From Roseobacter sp039196345 (GTDB lineage Bacteria > Pseudomonadota > Alphaproteobacteria > Rhodobacterales > Rhodobacteraceae), in contig JBCCUU010000007.1 in NCBI GenBank assembly GCA_039196345.1, positions 1 through 64,000 of the forward strand: DNA of 64,000 nucleotides. Direction: 5' to 3'. A program made the position numbers and the translations under genes. Positions 33,350-42,268 of the stretch are shown piece by piece. The notes beneath the pieces are model-generated. The model saw nothing but the letters and a program-made list of their open reading frames with translations. It did no database searches and was not told the origin of the DNA. Numbering within the stretch: the first letter of the stretch is position 1; every line of letters begins with the position of its first letter.

Positions 33350-34707
33350 TGGCCGGCTGGACCGAGAAAACCCCGCAAGCGGCGCAGAGCTATCTGGAAG
33401 GCCGCCGCCTCGATGAGGTGGAATGCATCATCTCGGACCTGCCCGGCATCGCGCGCGGCAAGGCCGTGCCTGCCTCCAAATTCGACAGGCAGGACTATTT
33501 CCACCTGCCCGACAGCATCTTCTACCAGACCATCACGGGCGGCTGGGGCGAAGCCGCGGGGGCGGATGGTTTCATCGAACGGGACATGATCCTGCGCCCT
33601 GACCTCAGCACGGCCACCGCCGCCCCCTGGACCGGCGACTGGACCTTGCAGGTCATTCACGACGCCTTTGACCGTGAAGGGGTGCCCGTCCCCTTTTCGC
33701 CGCGAAATGTTCTGAAGCATGTCTGCGCGCTTTATCGCAAGAAAGGCTGGAAACCGATTGTCGCCCCGGAGATGGAGTTCTTTCTGGTCGCGCGCAATCT
33801 GGATCCCGCGCAGGACATCAAACCCATGATGGGACGCTCAGGCCGCCCTGCCGCCGCCCGGCAGGCCTACTCGATGACAGCCGTTGATGAATTTGGCCCG
33901 GTGATCGACGACATCTATGATTTTGCCGAAGCCCAAGGCTTCGAGATTGACGGGATCACGCAGGAAGGCGGCGCTGGCCAGTTGGAAATCAATCTCCGCC
34001 ACGGCGATCCGGTCAAGCTGGCCGATGAGGTCTTTTATTTCAAACGGTTGATCCGCGAGGCCGCATTGCGTCATGAATGCTTTGCGACTTTCATGGCCAA
34101 ACCGATCATGGATGAACCGGGCTCAGCCATGCATATCCATCACTCCCTCGTGGATATCCAGAAGGGCACGAACCTCTTTTCGGGCCCGGGCGGGGGCGAG
34201 ACGGACGCCTTCTATCATTTCATCGGCGGTTTGCAGAGCCACATGCCAGCGGCATTGGCGGTCATGGCCCCTTATGTGAACTCCTACAGACGGTTCGTCA
34301 AAGATCACGCCGCCCCGATCAACCTGGAATGGGCGCGCGACAACCGCACGACGGGCATTCGCGTGCCCTTGTCCGGGCCGGACTCGCGCCGGGTCGAGAA
34401 TCGCATCGCCGGGATGGACTGCAACCCTTACCTTGCCATCGCGGCCTCGCTGGCCTGTGGCTATCTCGGCATGACCAACGAAACCCGCCCGGCAAAGCAG
34501 TTCAAGGGGGATGCTTACGAAGGAGATGGCGACATCCCGCAGGTGCTTGGGCAGGCGCTTGATCTGTTTGAAGCGGCGGACGATCTCCACACCGTTCTGG
34601 GGCCAGAGTTCGCGCGCGTCTATTCCATCGTGAAACGCGCCGAATACGATGAATTCCTGCAGGTGATTTCGCCATGGGAGCGTGAGCACCTTCTGCTCAA
34701 CGTCTGA
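33349..34707 (+). CDS. Glutamine-synthetase-family gamma-glutamyl-polyamine ligase, second copy
   Basis: The 452-residue product is a PuuA-type ligase paralogous to the product of 31308-32669. The catalytic motifs IVAPEMEFFLV, GQLEINLRH, GSAMHIHHS and DNRTTGIRVP are all present. The start at 33349 is set by overlap with the amidotransferase stop; the longer frame upstream is read through that gene and is not real. The two ligases differ throughout, so they may take different amines (for example putrescine and spermidine), or act as a hetero-oligomer. This is inference. Confidence 0.88.
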   Translation: MAGWTEKTPQAAQSYLEGRRLDEVECIISDLPGIARGKAVPASKFDRQDYFHLPDSIFYQTITGGWGEAAGADGFIERDMILRPDLSTATAAPWTGDWTLQVIHDAFDREGVPVPFSPRNVLKHVCALYRKKGWKPIVAPEMEFFLVARNLDPAQDIKPMMGRSGRPAAARQAYSMTAVDEFGPVIDDIYDFAEAQGFEIDGITQEGGAGQLEINLRHGDPVKLADEVFYFKRLIREAALRHECFATFMAKPIMDEPGSAMHIHHSLVDIQKGTNLFSGPGGGETDAFYHFIGGLQSHMPAALAVMAPYVNSYRRFVKDHAAPINLEWARDNRTTGIRVPLSGPDSRRVENRIAGMDCNPYLAIAASLACGYLGMTNETRPAKQFKGDAYEGDGDIPQVLGQALDLFEAADDLHTVLGPEFARVYSIVKRAEYDEFLQVISPWEREHLLLNV

Positions 34708-34718
34708 GGCCACACCTG

Positions 34719-36023
34719 ATGGACCTGCTCTACGCCAACGATCAGCGGGGCGCGTACCCGAAAAGCTGGTACGCCGCGACCACGCCGCATTTGCCGCCAT
34801 TTGCCGACTTGCGCGAAGACACCACTGCCGATGTCTGCATCGTGGGTGCGGGATACACCGGGCTCTCGGCTGCGCTGCATCTTGCGAGAGCGGGCCGGCG
34901 CGTCGTCGTGCTGGAGGCGCAGCGCGTGGGGTTTGGTGCGTCAGGTCGCAATGGCGGGCAGTTGGGCAGCGGACAGCGCGTCGACCAGATCGCGCTCGAA
35001 GGGATGGTTGGCAGGGACCGCGCGCAGATGCTCTGGCAGTTGGGTGAAGACGCGAAGGCGTTGGTCAAGACCCTGATCGCCCAGCATGAGATCGACTGCC
35101 ATCTCAAACCCGGTGTCGCCTGGACAGGATCCAGCGCCAAAGACGTCTCAGAACTGCACGGCTATGCGGATCATCTCCGGGCGTTCTATGGGTACGACCA
35201 CCTCGAAACACTTGATGCCGAGGCCTGTCATGCGGTCTGCCCCTCCCCCGACTACAAGGGTGGGATCATCGACTGGGGCGCGGCGCATCTGCACCCTCTG
35301 GCCTATGCATTGGGGTTGGCACGTGCAGCACAGGACGCCGGGGCGATCCTTCATGAAGGCACCCGTGTCACGAAGATCGACCACGGCGCGCGGGCCCGCG
35401 TCCAGACAGAGCATGGGGCGGTTCTGGCGGATCACGTTATTCTGGCCTGCAATGGCTACTTGTCAGGGCTTGCCCCCGACGTGACCGCCCGTGTGATGCC
35501 GATCAACAACTTCATCGTGGCAACCGAACCCCTGGGCACGCGCAGCAAAGAGGTGCTGACCAAGGATATCGCCGTCGCGGACAGCCGCTTTGTCGTGAAT
35601 TACTTCCGGCTCTCCCATGACGGGCGGTTGCTGTTCGGGGGCGGGGAAAGCTACGGCTACCGGTTCCCGCAAGACATTGCCGCCATTGTCCGCAAACCAA
35701 TGTCGGTAGTGTTTCCAGACCTGAAAGATGTGCGCGTCGACTATGCCTGGGGGGGCACGCTGGGCATCACGATGAAGCGTTTTCCCTATCTTGCCCGGAT
35801 CGCCCCGAATGTCTTGTCCGCATCAGGGTATTCCGGTCATGGTGTCGGCACCGCAACCCACGCCGGTTTCCTGATGGCGCAGGCGATCATGGGTCAGGAT
35901 GATGGGTTTGACACGATGGCCAGCATCCCGACCCCGGCATTCCCCGGAGGCGGTGCCCTGCGCACACCGCTGTTGGTGCTTGCGATGACCTGGTACGCGC
36001 TGCGGGATCGGCTTGGTCTTTGA
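34719..36023 (+). CDS. puuB: FAD-dependent gamma-glutamylputrescine oxidoreductase-like protein
   Basis: This DAO-family flavoprotein would oxidise the amine carbon of a gamma-glutamyl-polyamine to the aldehyde. The 434-residue product has an N-terminal segment typical of PuuB (SWYAATTPHLPPFADLRED), the FAD Rossmann motif VGAGYTGLSAALHLA (about 44-58), the GASGRNGGQ segment that flanks the covalent or tight FAD site, and a C-terminal GYSGHGVGTATHAG loop. It is the last gene of the operon. The aldehyde dehydrogenase (PuuC) and GABA transaminase (PuuE) expected next are not in the window. It converges with phaR, 4 bases away. Confidence 0.88.
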   Translation: MDLLYANDQRGAYPKSWYAATTPHLPPFADLREDTTADVCIVGAGYTGLSAALHLARAGRRVVVLEAQRVGFGASGRNGGQLGSGQRVDQIALEGMVGRDRAQMLWQLGEDAKALVKTLIAQHEIDCHLKPGVAWTGSSAKDVSELHGYADHLRAFYGYDHLETLDAEACHAVCPSPDYKGGIIDWGAAHLHPLAYALGLARAAQDAGAILHEGTRVTKIDHGARARVQTEHGAVLADHVILACNGYLSGLAPDVTARVMPINNFIVATEPLGTRSKEVLTKDIAVADSRFVVNYFRLSHDGRLLFGGGESYGYRFPQDIAAIVRKPMSVVFPDLKDVRVDYAWGGTLGITMKRFPYLARIAPNVLSASGYSGHGVGTATHAGFLMAQAIMGQDDGFDTMASIPTPAFPGGGALRTPLLVLAMTWYALRDRLGL

Positions 36024-36027
36024 CGCG

Positions 36028-36594
36028 TCACTTCAGCTTTGAAAGCTTGTCCTGCAGGTCCGACAGTTGCTGCTTGATCGCGTCGAGGTCTTCGCCCTTT
36101 TCGCTGTCCGCCTGCTCTTCGGTTGCTTCCGCTGCCGCAGGCCAGGCCGCGTTGCCCGACAATCCGCCTGTCATCGCTTGCATGAAGGCCTTTTGCTGCG
36201 CCTGCATCAGCTCGAACCCCGGCATCTTGGCCATCGGGTTCATGGCGGTCATCTGATCCATCATCTGGCTTTGACCATTGCGCAGCATCTCAAAGGACGC
36301 CTGCAGAAACTGCGGCACCACGCTTGCCCCGGGCGACATGTAGCTGCGCACCAGATCATTGAGCACATCCACCGGCAGGACATTTTCGCCCCGGCTTTCA
36401 TGTTCGGCAATGATTTGAAGCAGGTACTGACGTGTCAGGTCATCCCCGGATTTAAGGTCAACGATCTGGACCTCGCGACCTTCGCGGATGAACCCTGCGA
36501 TGTCTTCCAACGTGACGTAGTCGCTTGTTTCGGTATTGTACAACCTGCGACTGGCGTAGCGCTTAATCAGCAAAGGTGTTTGTTTTTCCGCCAC
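36028..36594 (-). CDS. phaR: Polyhydroxyalkanoate synthesis repressor PhaR
   Basis: PhaR is a DNA-binding sensor that represses phaP (and phaR) until PHA granules appear and titrate it. The 188-residue product has the N-terminal PHA-accumulation regulator domain (about 8-70), with LIKRYASRRLYNTETSDYVTLEDIA, and the second PhaR-type domain around DVLNDLVRSYM. The C-terminal tail is Met/Gln-rich then acidic. Matching operator-like sites lie before phaP. The gene lies 135 bases downstream of phaP, beyond a terminator, so it should have its own promoter. Confidence 0.95.
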   Translation of the reverse strand: MAEKQTPLLIKRYASRRLYNTETSDYVTLEDIAGFIREGREVQIVDLKSGDDLTRQYLLQIIAEHESRGENVLPVDVLNDLVRSYMSPGASVVPQFLQASFEMLRNGQSQMMDQMTAMNPMAKMPGFELMQAQQKAFMQAMTGGLSGNAAWPAAAEATEEQADSEKGEDLDAIKQQLSDLQDKLSKLK

Positions 36595-36644
36595 AGGATA
36601 TCTCCCTCATTCCAGCGCTGCACCGCAGCTTAAGGCACTGTGGC

Positions 36645-36679
36645 ATAAAAAGAAAGGGCGAGCTTTTTCAAGCTCGCCC
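36645..36679 (-). terminator. Rho-independent terminator of phaP
   Basis: GGGCGAGCTT (36656-36665) pairs perfectly with AAGCTCGCCC (36670-36679) with a 4-base loop. In minus-strand RNA the stem is followed by a U-rich run (complement of 36645-36655). It ends the phaP transcript 50 bases after the stop. Confidence 0.88.
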
Positions 36680-36729
36680 CGCATCATTGCGCCTGTCAGG
36701 GAGGATCCGGCGCAAATCTGAAGCTTAAC

Positions 36730-37176
36730 TTAGCTGGCTTTTGCAGCTTTCTTCGCAGCAGCAGTCACCTCTTTGGTGGCCTGCTTGACGGCTGCTTGAG
36801 CGTCTTCGCTGATGTCTTTGCCTGCGGCCATCATCAGTTCAACAGTGTCCATCTGCGCTTTTTTCGCAACTTCTGCGAAGGCGGCCATGTGTTCTGCCGC
36901 GGATTCGGAGTATGCGGAAGCGAAGTCTGTCATCGCTTTTGCGTAGTCGGCAGGTTCGGCTTTTGCTTTCGACATTTCGGACAGTTTGGCGAATGTGTCT
37001 TGAGCCCATTTGTTTGAGATGTCTGTGGACTTCTCGGCGGCTGTCAGAGCAACTGCGGACAGTTTCTCGTTCAGGGAAGCGGATGTCTTGAAGGCATCTT
37101 CAAAAGCGGTTGCGTCAACAGGGAATGCACCAAGTACGTCTTTGAATACAGCTGTAAGATCAGGAGTCTTTGTCAT
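36730..37176 (-). CDS. phaP: Phasin
   Basis: Phasins coat PHA granules. The 148-residue product is helical and rich in Ala, Lys, Ser and Glu, without Cys or Trp-rich folds: MTKTPDLTAVFKDVLGAFPVD at the start, central amphipathic helices, and a Lys/Ala tail resembling the polymer-binding or histone-like tail of phasins. Codon use (many GCT, GCA, GCG and TCT) is visibly different from the neighbouring genes, as expected for a very highly expressed gene. The start at 37176 follows an AAGGAAAG site. It lies between phaC and phaR and is preceded by PhaR-type operators. Confidence 0.88.
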   Translation of the reverse strand: MTKTPDLTAVFKDVLGAFPVDATAFEDAFKTSASLNEKLSAVALTAAEKSTDISNKWAQDTFAKLSEMSKAKAEPADYAKAMTDFASAYSESAAEHMAAFAEVAKKAQMDTVELMMAAGKDISEDAQAAVKQATKEVTAAAKKAAKAS

Positions 37177-37240
37177 CGTTCTTTCCTTTCGTCGCGCTCC
37201 GAGAACACCCCGGTTTCTTGCGTCTGAAAAGAATATAGAT

Positions 37241-37302
37241 GCTGCACTGCGGCATTGCAAGCTTTTTTCTGCATCGCAGCATGAAAAAATGCCGCGATGC
37301 AG
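37241..37302. promoter_or_regulatory. PhaR-type operator cluster upstream of phaP
   Basis: CTGCATCGCAG at 37269-37279 matches the CTGC-N3-GCAG element described for Paracoccus denitrificans PhaR. Two degenerate copies flank it: CCGCGATGCAG (37292-37302), and a TGCTGCACTGCGGCATTGCA stretch starting about 37240. An A/T-rich TATAGAT lies at 37234-37240 on the plus strand. Together they are placed to repress phaP. The binding claim is inferred from motif and gene order. Confidence 0.7.
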
Positions 37303-37316
37303 AATTGCTCAGAATT

Positions 37317-39122
37317 TCAGAGCCTTGCCTTCTTTGCGACATAGGTTCCCGGCGCATCACAGAGCACTGGGTGCGTCGAATCACCGGGGACTCTTGCCTT
37401 TACCTTGGCGCCCGCGCGCTTCTTCAGCCAGGTGCCCCAATAGGGCCACCATGAGCCTTCGTGGAAATCCGCGCCCTCCCGCCAGTCGGTGTAGTCGAGC
37501 TTCATGTCCGGGTTCAGATAGTGACCATACTTGTTCTTGCTTGGTGGATTCACGATCCCGGCGATGTGCCCGGACTGCGCCATGACAAAGGTCTTGTCCC
37601 GCGAGCCCATTTGCTGGATCCCCCGGTAGCTGTCTTTCCAGGCGGCGATGTGATCCGTTTCGCACGCGATCGCGCAGAGCGGGACGGTCACGTCTGAGAG
37701 TTTCAGTTTATGGCCCAGAAGCTCGAACCCGTCATTCGCCAGTTCGTCGCGCTGGCAGAGGCCCCGCAGATACTGCATCGCCATCTTGCCCGGCAGATTC
37801 GCGCCATCGCCGTTCCAGTAGAGCAAGTCGAAGGCGGGCGGGGATTGCCCCATCATGTAGCTCTTGATCGCGGGACCATAGATCAGGTCGTTGGACCGCA
37901 GGAAAGAAAACGTGCGTGCCATGATGACCGACGGCAACACACCCTTGTCCTCGATCTCCGCTTCAATGCCGTCGATGAAGTCGTCTGTGAGAAACGGCGT
38001 GAACTCCCCCTGATCCGAGAAATCCGTGAGCGCGGTGAAGAAGGTCGCCGATTTGACCGACTTGTCCCCTTTCTGTTTGAGCAAGGACAGGGTCAACGCC
38101 AGCGTGGTGCCGGCAATACAATAGCCGACCGCGTTGATCTGCTTTTCACCGGTGATCGACTTCACCTCCTGCATCGCGGCGAGGTAGCCGTCCTGAATGT
38201 AATCCTCCATGCCGACGTCGTGGTAGGTCGGGTCCGGGTTGATCCAGGACACGACGAATACGGTGTGGCCCTGTTCAACCAGCCACTTCACAAGGCTGTT
38301 TTGCGGCTTCAGATCGAGAATGTAGTATTTGTTGATCCAGGGCGGATAGATCACGACAGGCGTCTTGTGGACCTCTTCCGTGACCGGCGTGTACTGGATC
38401 AACTCCATCATGCGATTGCGAAAGACCACCTTGCCGGGCGTGGTCGCGATGTTCTCACCGAGGGTGAACGCGTTTTCATCCGCCAGCTTGACGACCATCT
38501 CGCCATTGTTCGCTTCGAGATCGCTGATCAGGTTCTCCAGCCCCTGCACAAGGCTCTGGCCCTCGGTCTCGACGGCTTTTTCCAACGCATCGGGGTTCGT
38601 CGCCAGAAAGTTTGTCGGCGACATCATGTCGATGATCTGCTTGGCAAAGTAGTCCAACCGGTTTTTTTCCAGCGGCGTCAGGTCGGTCGTCTCCTGCACG
38701 GCCCTGGAAAGAGCGTCCGCGTTGATGAGGTATTGCTGCTTGACGTAGTTGAAATAAGGATGCGTGTCCCAAAGGGGGTTGGAGAAGCGGCGATCCGACC
38801 GCCCGGAATTCTCGGGCGCAGAAAGCTTGCCTTTTGCCAGCGTCTGCTGTGCTGCGACGAAGTGTTTCATCGTCTCGGACCAATAGGACATCTGGTGTTC
38901 GACCAGCTTGGCCGGGTTCTGAACCATCTCGGCCCAATAGGCCTGTGCCGCGCGCCCGAAGAGCTCTTGATTCGGTCCGTCGAGCGCGGGGTGATGCCCC
39001 TGCCGGTTCAAAAGAACGCGCTGCAAGCGCTCCGACAACTCTTCGACTTTTTTGAGGTTATGGGTCATTTTTTCAAGCATCTCTGCATTTGGCAAAGTGC
39101 TCTCGTCACTTTCTGTTGTCAT
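37317..39122 (-). CDS. phaC: Class I polyhydroxyalkanoate synthase
   Basis: PhaC polymerises (R)-3-hydroxyacyl-CoA into PHA on the granule surface. The 601-residue product has the long N-terminal domain with SYWSETMKHF, and the alpha/beta-hydrolase domain with nucleophile Cys335 in the box GYCIAGTT, catalytic Asp in ACETDHIAAW and His in QSGHIAGIVNPP. The last box residue is Ala instead of Gly, which appears to be common in alphaproteobacterial enzymes. It is divergent from phaZ (111 bases) and upstream of phaP on the same strand. Confidence 0.96.
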   Translation of the reverse strand: MTTESDESTLPNAEMLEKMTHNLKKVEELSERLQRVLLNRQGHHPALDGPNQELFGRAAQAYWAEMVQNPAKLVEHQMSYWSETMKHFVAAQQTLAKGKLSAPENSGRSDRRFSNPLWDTHPYFNYVKQQYLINADALSRAVQETTDLTPLEKNRLDYFAKQIIDMMSPTNFLATNPDALEKAVETEGQSLVQGLENLISDLEANNGEMVVKLADENAFTLGENIATTPGKVVFRNRMMELIQYTPVTEEVHKTPVVIYPPWINKYYILDLKPQNSLVKWLVEQGHTVFVVSWINPDPTYHDVGMEDYIQDGYLAAMQEVKSITGEKQINAVGYCIAGTTLALTLSLLKQKGDKSVKSATFFTALTDFSDQGEFTPFLTDDFIDGIEAEIEDKGVLPSVIMARTFSFLRSNDLIYGPAIKSYMMGQSPPAFDLLYWNGDGANLPGKMAMQYLRGLCQRDELANDGFELLGHKLKLSDVTVPLCAIACETDHIAAWKDSYRGIQQMGSRDKTFVMAQSGHIAGIVNPPSKNKYGHYLNPDMKLDYTDWREGADFHEGSWWPYWGTWLKKRAGAKVKARVPGDSTHPVLCDAPGTYVAKKARL

Positions 39123-39232
39123 CTGAACCTTTCCCTCTTATGTTTGCAGGTGCAGCATTACGTCGTTGGCTTTCAGGGGGCGATGCGACTGACTGTCTCG
39201 GTAACCCGGGCATTTTGACTAAGGAGACCCCT

Positions 39233-40534
39233 ATGCGCTACATGGCCACATACGACCTGATGGAAACAATCCGGAACACCAACCAGTGGCTGGGTGCTTC
39301 GGCGCTCGCGATGGGATCATACCCTGCCTTTGCGCTGATACCAAACCCGACCTTCAGCTGGATGACCGCCTGGGGCGAGGTCACGGAACGCAGCTTTCAA
39401 CGCATGATCGTAAAACCGGACTGGAACATCCCGCCGGTGCCCTCGATGGACGGGCAGGACCATCTGGTGTCGACCGAGATCGTGGTTCAGAAGGATTTTG
39501 GCGACCTGTTGCATTTTGTTGTCGCGGATCGCGCCCCTCAGAAACGCAAGGTATTGCTGGTCGCGCCGATGTCCGGGCATTACGCGACCCTGCTGCGCTC
39601 CACCGTCATCAGCCTTTTGCCGGATGCAGAGCTGTATATCACCGACTGGCACAACGCGCGCGATATTCCGGTCAGCGCCGGCAAGTTCGATATTGAGGAC
39701 TACACACTGTATCTTGTCGAGTTCCTGCGTGAACTCGGGCCAGACACCCATGTGATCGCGATCTGTCAGCCCGCCCCACTGGCGCTTGCTGCCACGGCCT
39801 ATCTCGCTGAGGAAGACCCCGATGCCCAGCCGCGCAGCCTCACGCTGATCGGCGGGCCGGTTGACCCCGATGCCACGCCGACGGATGTGACCGACTTTGG
39901 CCGCCGCGTCGGCATGGGACAACTCGAAGAGATGATGATCCAGCGGGTTGGCTTCAAATATCCCGGCGTGGGCCGGATGGTCTATCCGGGCCTTCTGCAA
40001 CTGACTTCTTTTATTTCCATGAACATGGAAACCCATGCCAAGGCCTTCATCAATCAGGTCACCCGCGTGGCACAGGGCGAAGCGCAGGAGCATGACAAGC
40101 ACAACCGCTTCTATGACGAATACCTCGCCGTGATGGACATGACCGCGGAATTCTACCTCTCGACCGTCGAGCGCATCTTCAAGAACCTTGAGATCGCCAA
40201 GAACGAATTTGTCGTCGCGGGCAAGAAGGTCGATCTGGGCAAGATCACGACCGTCGCTGTCAAGACTGTCGAAGGATCCAAAGACGACATCTCCGCACCC
40301 GGCCAGTGTGTCGCGGCGCTGGATCTCTGTACCGGGCTACCCGACAGCAAGAAGGCGAGCCACCTTGAGGAAGGTGCCGGGCACTACGGTATCTTTGCGG
40401 GCAAAAGCTGGCGCAGGAACATCCGGCCGCTGGTGCTCGATTTCATCGACGCCAACAGCGACGGGCCGGTGCCGACCAAGACCGGTGGGCGCTCAAAGAC
40501 CGAGAAAGCGGCCAACAAGAACGCCGCCGCGTAA
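39233..40534 (+). CDS. phaZ: Intracellular polyhydroxyalkanoate depolymerase
   Basis: PhaZ hydrolyses stored PHA to hydroxyacids within the cell. The 433-residue product has the N-terminal MRYMATYDLMETIRNTNQW start typical of the PhaZ family, with the probable catalytic Cys178 in AICQPAP (like the Ralstonia enzyme). The His-containing C-terminal EEGAGHYGIFAGKSWR segment is present. The ATG at 39233 has AAGGAG 6-7 bases upstream; the longer frame beginning at 39089 overlaps phaC and is not real. It is divergent from phaC, so synthesis and breakdown share an intergenic control region. Confidence 0.95.
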   Translation: MRYMATYDLMETIRNTNQWLGASALAMGSYPAFALIPNPTFSWMTAWGEVTERSFQRMIVKPDWNIPPVPSMDGQDHLVSTEIVVQKDFGDLLHFVVADRAPQKRKVLLVAPMSGHYATLLRSTVISLLPDAELYITDWHNARDIPVSAGKFDIEDYTLYLVEFLRELGPDTHVIAICQPAPLALAATAYLAEEDPDAQPRSLTLIGGPVDPDATPTDVTDFGRRVGMGQLEEMMIQRVGFKYPGVGRMVYPGLLQLTSFISMNMETHAKAFINQVTRVAQGEAQEHDKHNRFYDEYLAVMDMTAEFYLSTVERIFKNLEIAKNEFVVAGKKVDLGKITTVAVKTVEGSKDDISAPGQCVAALDLCTGLPDSKKASHLEEGAGHYGIFAGKSWRRNIRPLVLDFIDANSDGPVPTKTGGRSKTEKAANKNAAA

Positions 40535-40550
40535 CGCCGGGGCCCAAACG

Positions 40551-41261
40551 CTACGACAGAACAAGCGGTTGGGCCATCCACTCCCGCAAGGCCCGGGTTG
40601 TCTCGGCAGGTTGCTCCAAGGGGGGCAAATGGCCTGAGCGGTCCAACACCTTCAGCGTGGCATTGGGGATGAGTTCCGCCATGAACTCATGCCGTTTCAC
40701 CGGGCAAAGCGCATCATGCGCACCGCACAGGACCAGCGCGGGCAGTTTGCATTTGCGCAAGGTCGTCTGCTGATCGGGACGGCGTTGCAGCGCCCGGGAC
40801 TGCCGCACAAACACTTCCGGCCCCAGCGCATCGGCCATATCCATGACCAGATCCAGTACCGCTGTCTGGTGATCGCCGGGGGCGAGGTAGTTCGGCTTCA
40901 TCTCATCCCGTATCACGTCCAGCATGCGCCCCGCTCTGGCCGCAACAATCTGTGGCTCGCGGTCGGCGGCTTTCTGCGGGGTCTCTGCCAGCGGGTTGGT
41001 ATCCATGAGCGCGATACGTGTGATCCTGTCAGGCGCACGGCGCAGTATTTCCATCGCGACGATACCGCCCATGCTGAGACCGGCCAGCGCAAATCGTTGC
41101 GGCAATAGGTCCAGCAAGCCCGACGCGATCTCCTCGATGCGTTCGCCCTGCGTGATGGGCGCCACGGTGATAGCCATATCCGCCGACAGCTCTGCAATCT
41201 GGGGACCAAAAAGCCGCGCGTCACACATCATGCCCGGCAACAGCACCAGCGGTTCGGCCAT
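40551..41261 (-). CDS. Alpha/beta hydrolase
   Basis: The 236-residue product is an alpha/beta-hydrolase with LVLLPGMMCDARLFGPQI (oxyanion region), the nucleophile elbow AGLSMGGI (Ser near residue 84), and LVLCGAHDALCPV and DRSGHLPPLEQP for the acid and His. The pattern resembles small esterases or hydrolases of secondary metabolism or haloperoxidase-like proteins, substrate unknown. I use the ATG at 41261 because the AGGAG upstream has 9-base spacing; ATGs at 41270 and 41348 are alternatives. It converges with phaZ 16 bases away. A role with PHA cannot be excluded. Confidence 0.8.
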   Translation of the reverse strand: MAEPLVLLPGMMCDARLFGPQIAELSADMAITVAPITQGERIEEIASGLLDLLPQRFALAGLSMGGIVAMEILRRAPDRITRIALMDTNPLAETPQKAADREPQIVAARAGRMLDVIRDEMKPNYLAPGDHQTAVLDLVMDMADALGPEVFVRQSRALQRRPDQQTTLRKCKLPALVLCGAHDALCPVKRHEFMAELIPNATLKVLDRSGHLPPLEQPAETTRALREWMAQPLVLS

Positions 41262-41384
41262 TCTGCTCATCTCCTCCGCAGTCGATCTATCTTTTCTGGC
41301 CAATAAGGGCTTCACCCGACTTGTGAACACCATACGCCGGAACCGCAAGTAAGCTGGCTCACGAACCCGCAGATTTTTGCCATC

Positions 41385-42137
41385 CTAGCCCGCCCGCGCA
41401 AGGACCTCTTCGACGGCGGCCTCGATCAACCCCAGACAGGGACCGTCGGAAAAGCGATGATCCGCGTCCTTGACCAGCATCAGTCGCATATCCGGGCTTG
41501 TGGCATGTTCCAAGAGGCGCACGGCGGTTTCGGTGCTGACGGCGGTGTCCGCCGTGCCTTGCAGACACCGCACCGGGAAATTCAGCGCAAGGGGGCTGCG
41601 CAGCACTAACTGCTCTCGCCCATCCTCGATCATGCGTTTGGTGATGATGTAGGGCTCCATATAGTCTGACGGCAGGGCCACCTGGCCGGTCTCTTCCAGC
41701 TGCTCTTTCTGGTCATCCGTGAAATTTTCCCAATAACCGTCTTCGGTAAAATCGGGCGCGGCGGCGATTGTGACCATCCCCGCGATGCGATCCGGCAAGG
41801 ACCTGGCCAGCAAAAGCGCCTGCCAGCCGCCCATGGACGATCCGACTGGCACAATCGGCCCATCGGTCAGCGCGGTGACAATCGCCCGGGTGTCCTCCGC
41901 CCAATCACCGATGCACCCGTCTTCGAACCGGCCCGAAGACTGCCCGTGGCCGGAATAATCAAACCGAAGAAAGGCGCGACCGGACTGTTTTGCCCATGCC
42001 TCCAGATGCACGGCTTTGGTCCCTTCCATGTCAGATTTCAGCCCGCCCAGAAAAACGACGGTTGGACCGGTCCCTGCGGTCAGATGATAGGCAAGCTGAC
42101 GCCCCTGCGGGCTTTGGAAAAACTGCGGCTCGGACAT
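41385..42137 (-). CDS. Alpha/beta hydrolase (ABHD10-like)
   Basis: The 250-residue product has the alpha/beta-hydrolase fold, with FLGGLKSDMEGTKAVHLE (the conserved oxyanion segment of ABHD10-like thioesterases), DYSGHGQSSG, nucleophile elbow GSSMGGW, QGTADTAVS and a late His in DADHRFS. Such proteins are carboxylesterases or thioesterases. The start at 42137 follows GAGGAG. It is divergent from the ArsR-SRPBCC regulator gene; the palindromic operator lies in the shared 131-base gap, so it may be controlled by that regulator. Confidence 0.82.
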   Translation of the reverse strand: MSEPQFFQSPQGRQLAYHLTAGTGPTVVFLGGLKSDMEGTKAVHLEAWAKQSGRAFLRFDYSGHGQSSGRFEDGCIGDWAEDTRAIVTALTDGPIVPVGSSMGGWQALLLARSLPDRIAGMVTIAAAPDFTEDGYWENFTDDQKEQLEETGQVALPSDYMEPYIITKRMIEDGREQLVLRSPLALNFPVRCLQGTADTAVSTETAVRLLEHATSPDMRLMLVKDADHRFSDGPCLGLIEAAVEEVLARAG

Positions 42138-42224
42138 GACGGCTCCTCTTTTTTGCGCGTGATGATGCGCCGGTGCCGAGCCCGGCTTCAATCCCCGATC
42201 TGGGCCGAATCTGATATTTATAAC

Positions 42225-42256
42225 GTTACCATATTGTCACGTGACTATTTAGTAAC
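42225..42256. promoter_or_regulatory. 32-base palindromic operator before the ArsR-SRPBCC gene
   Basis: The sequence is centred on a perfect GTCACGTGAC (42236-42245) and ends in GTTAC (42225-42229) and GTAAC (42252-42256). 13 of 16 base pairs are symmetric. It lies 13 bases before the ATG at 42269, within the likely promoter. ArsR/SmtB repressors typically bind such imperfect 12-2-12 type palindromes, so this is the best candidate site for autoregulation. Confidence 0.72.
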
Positions 42257-42268
42257 CTATAAAGAGTT

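Noticed and set aside
37710..39218. 502-codon open frame antisense to phaC
   Set aside because: It mirrors the phaC coding sequence and its product shows no protein family pattern, only Arg/His-rich runs.
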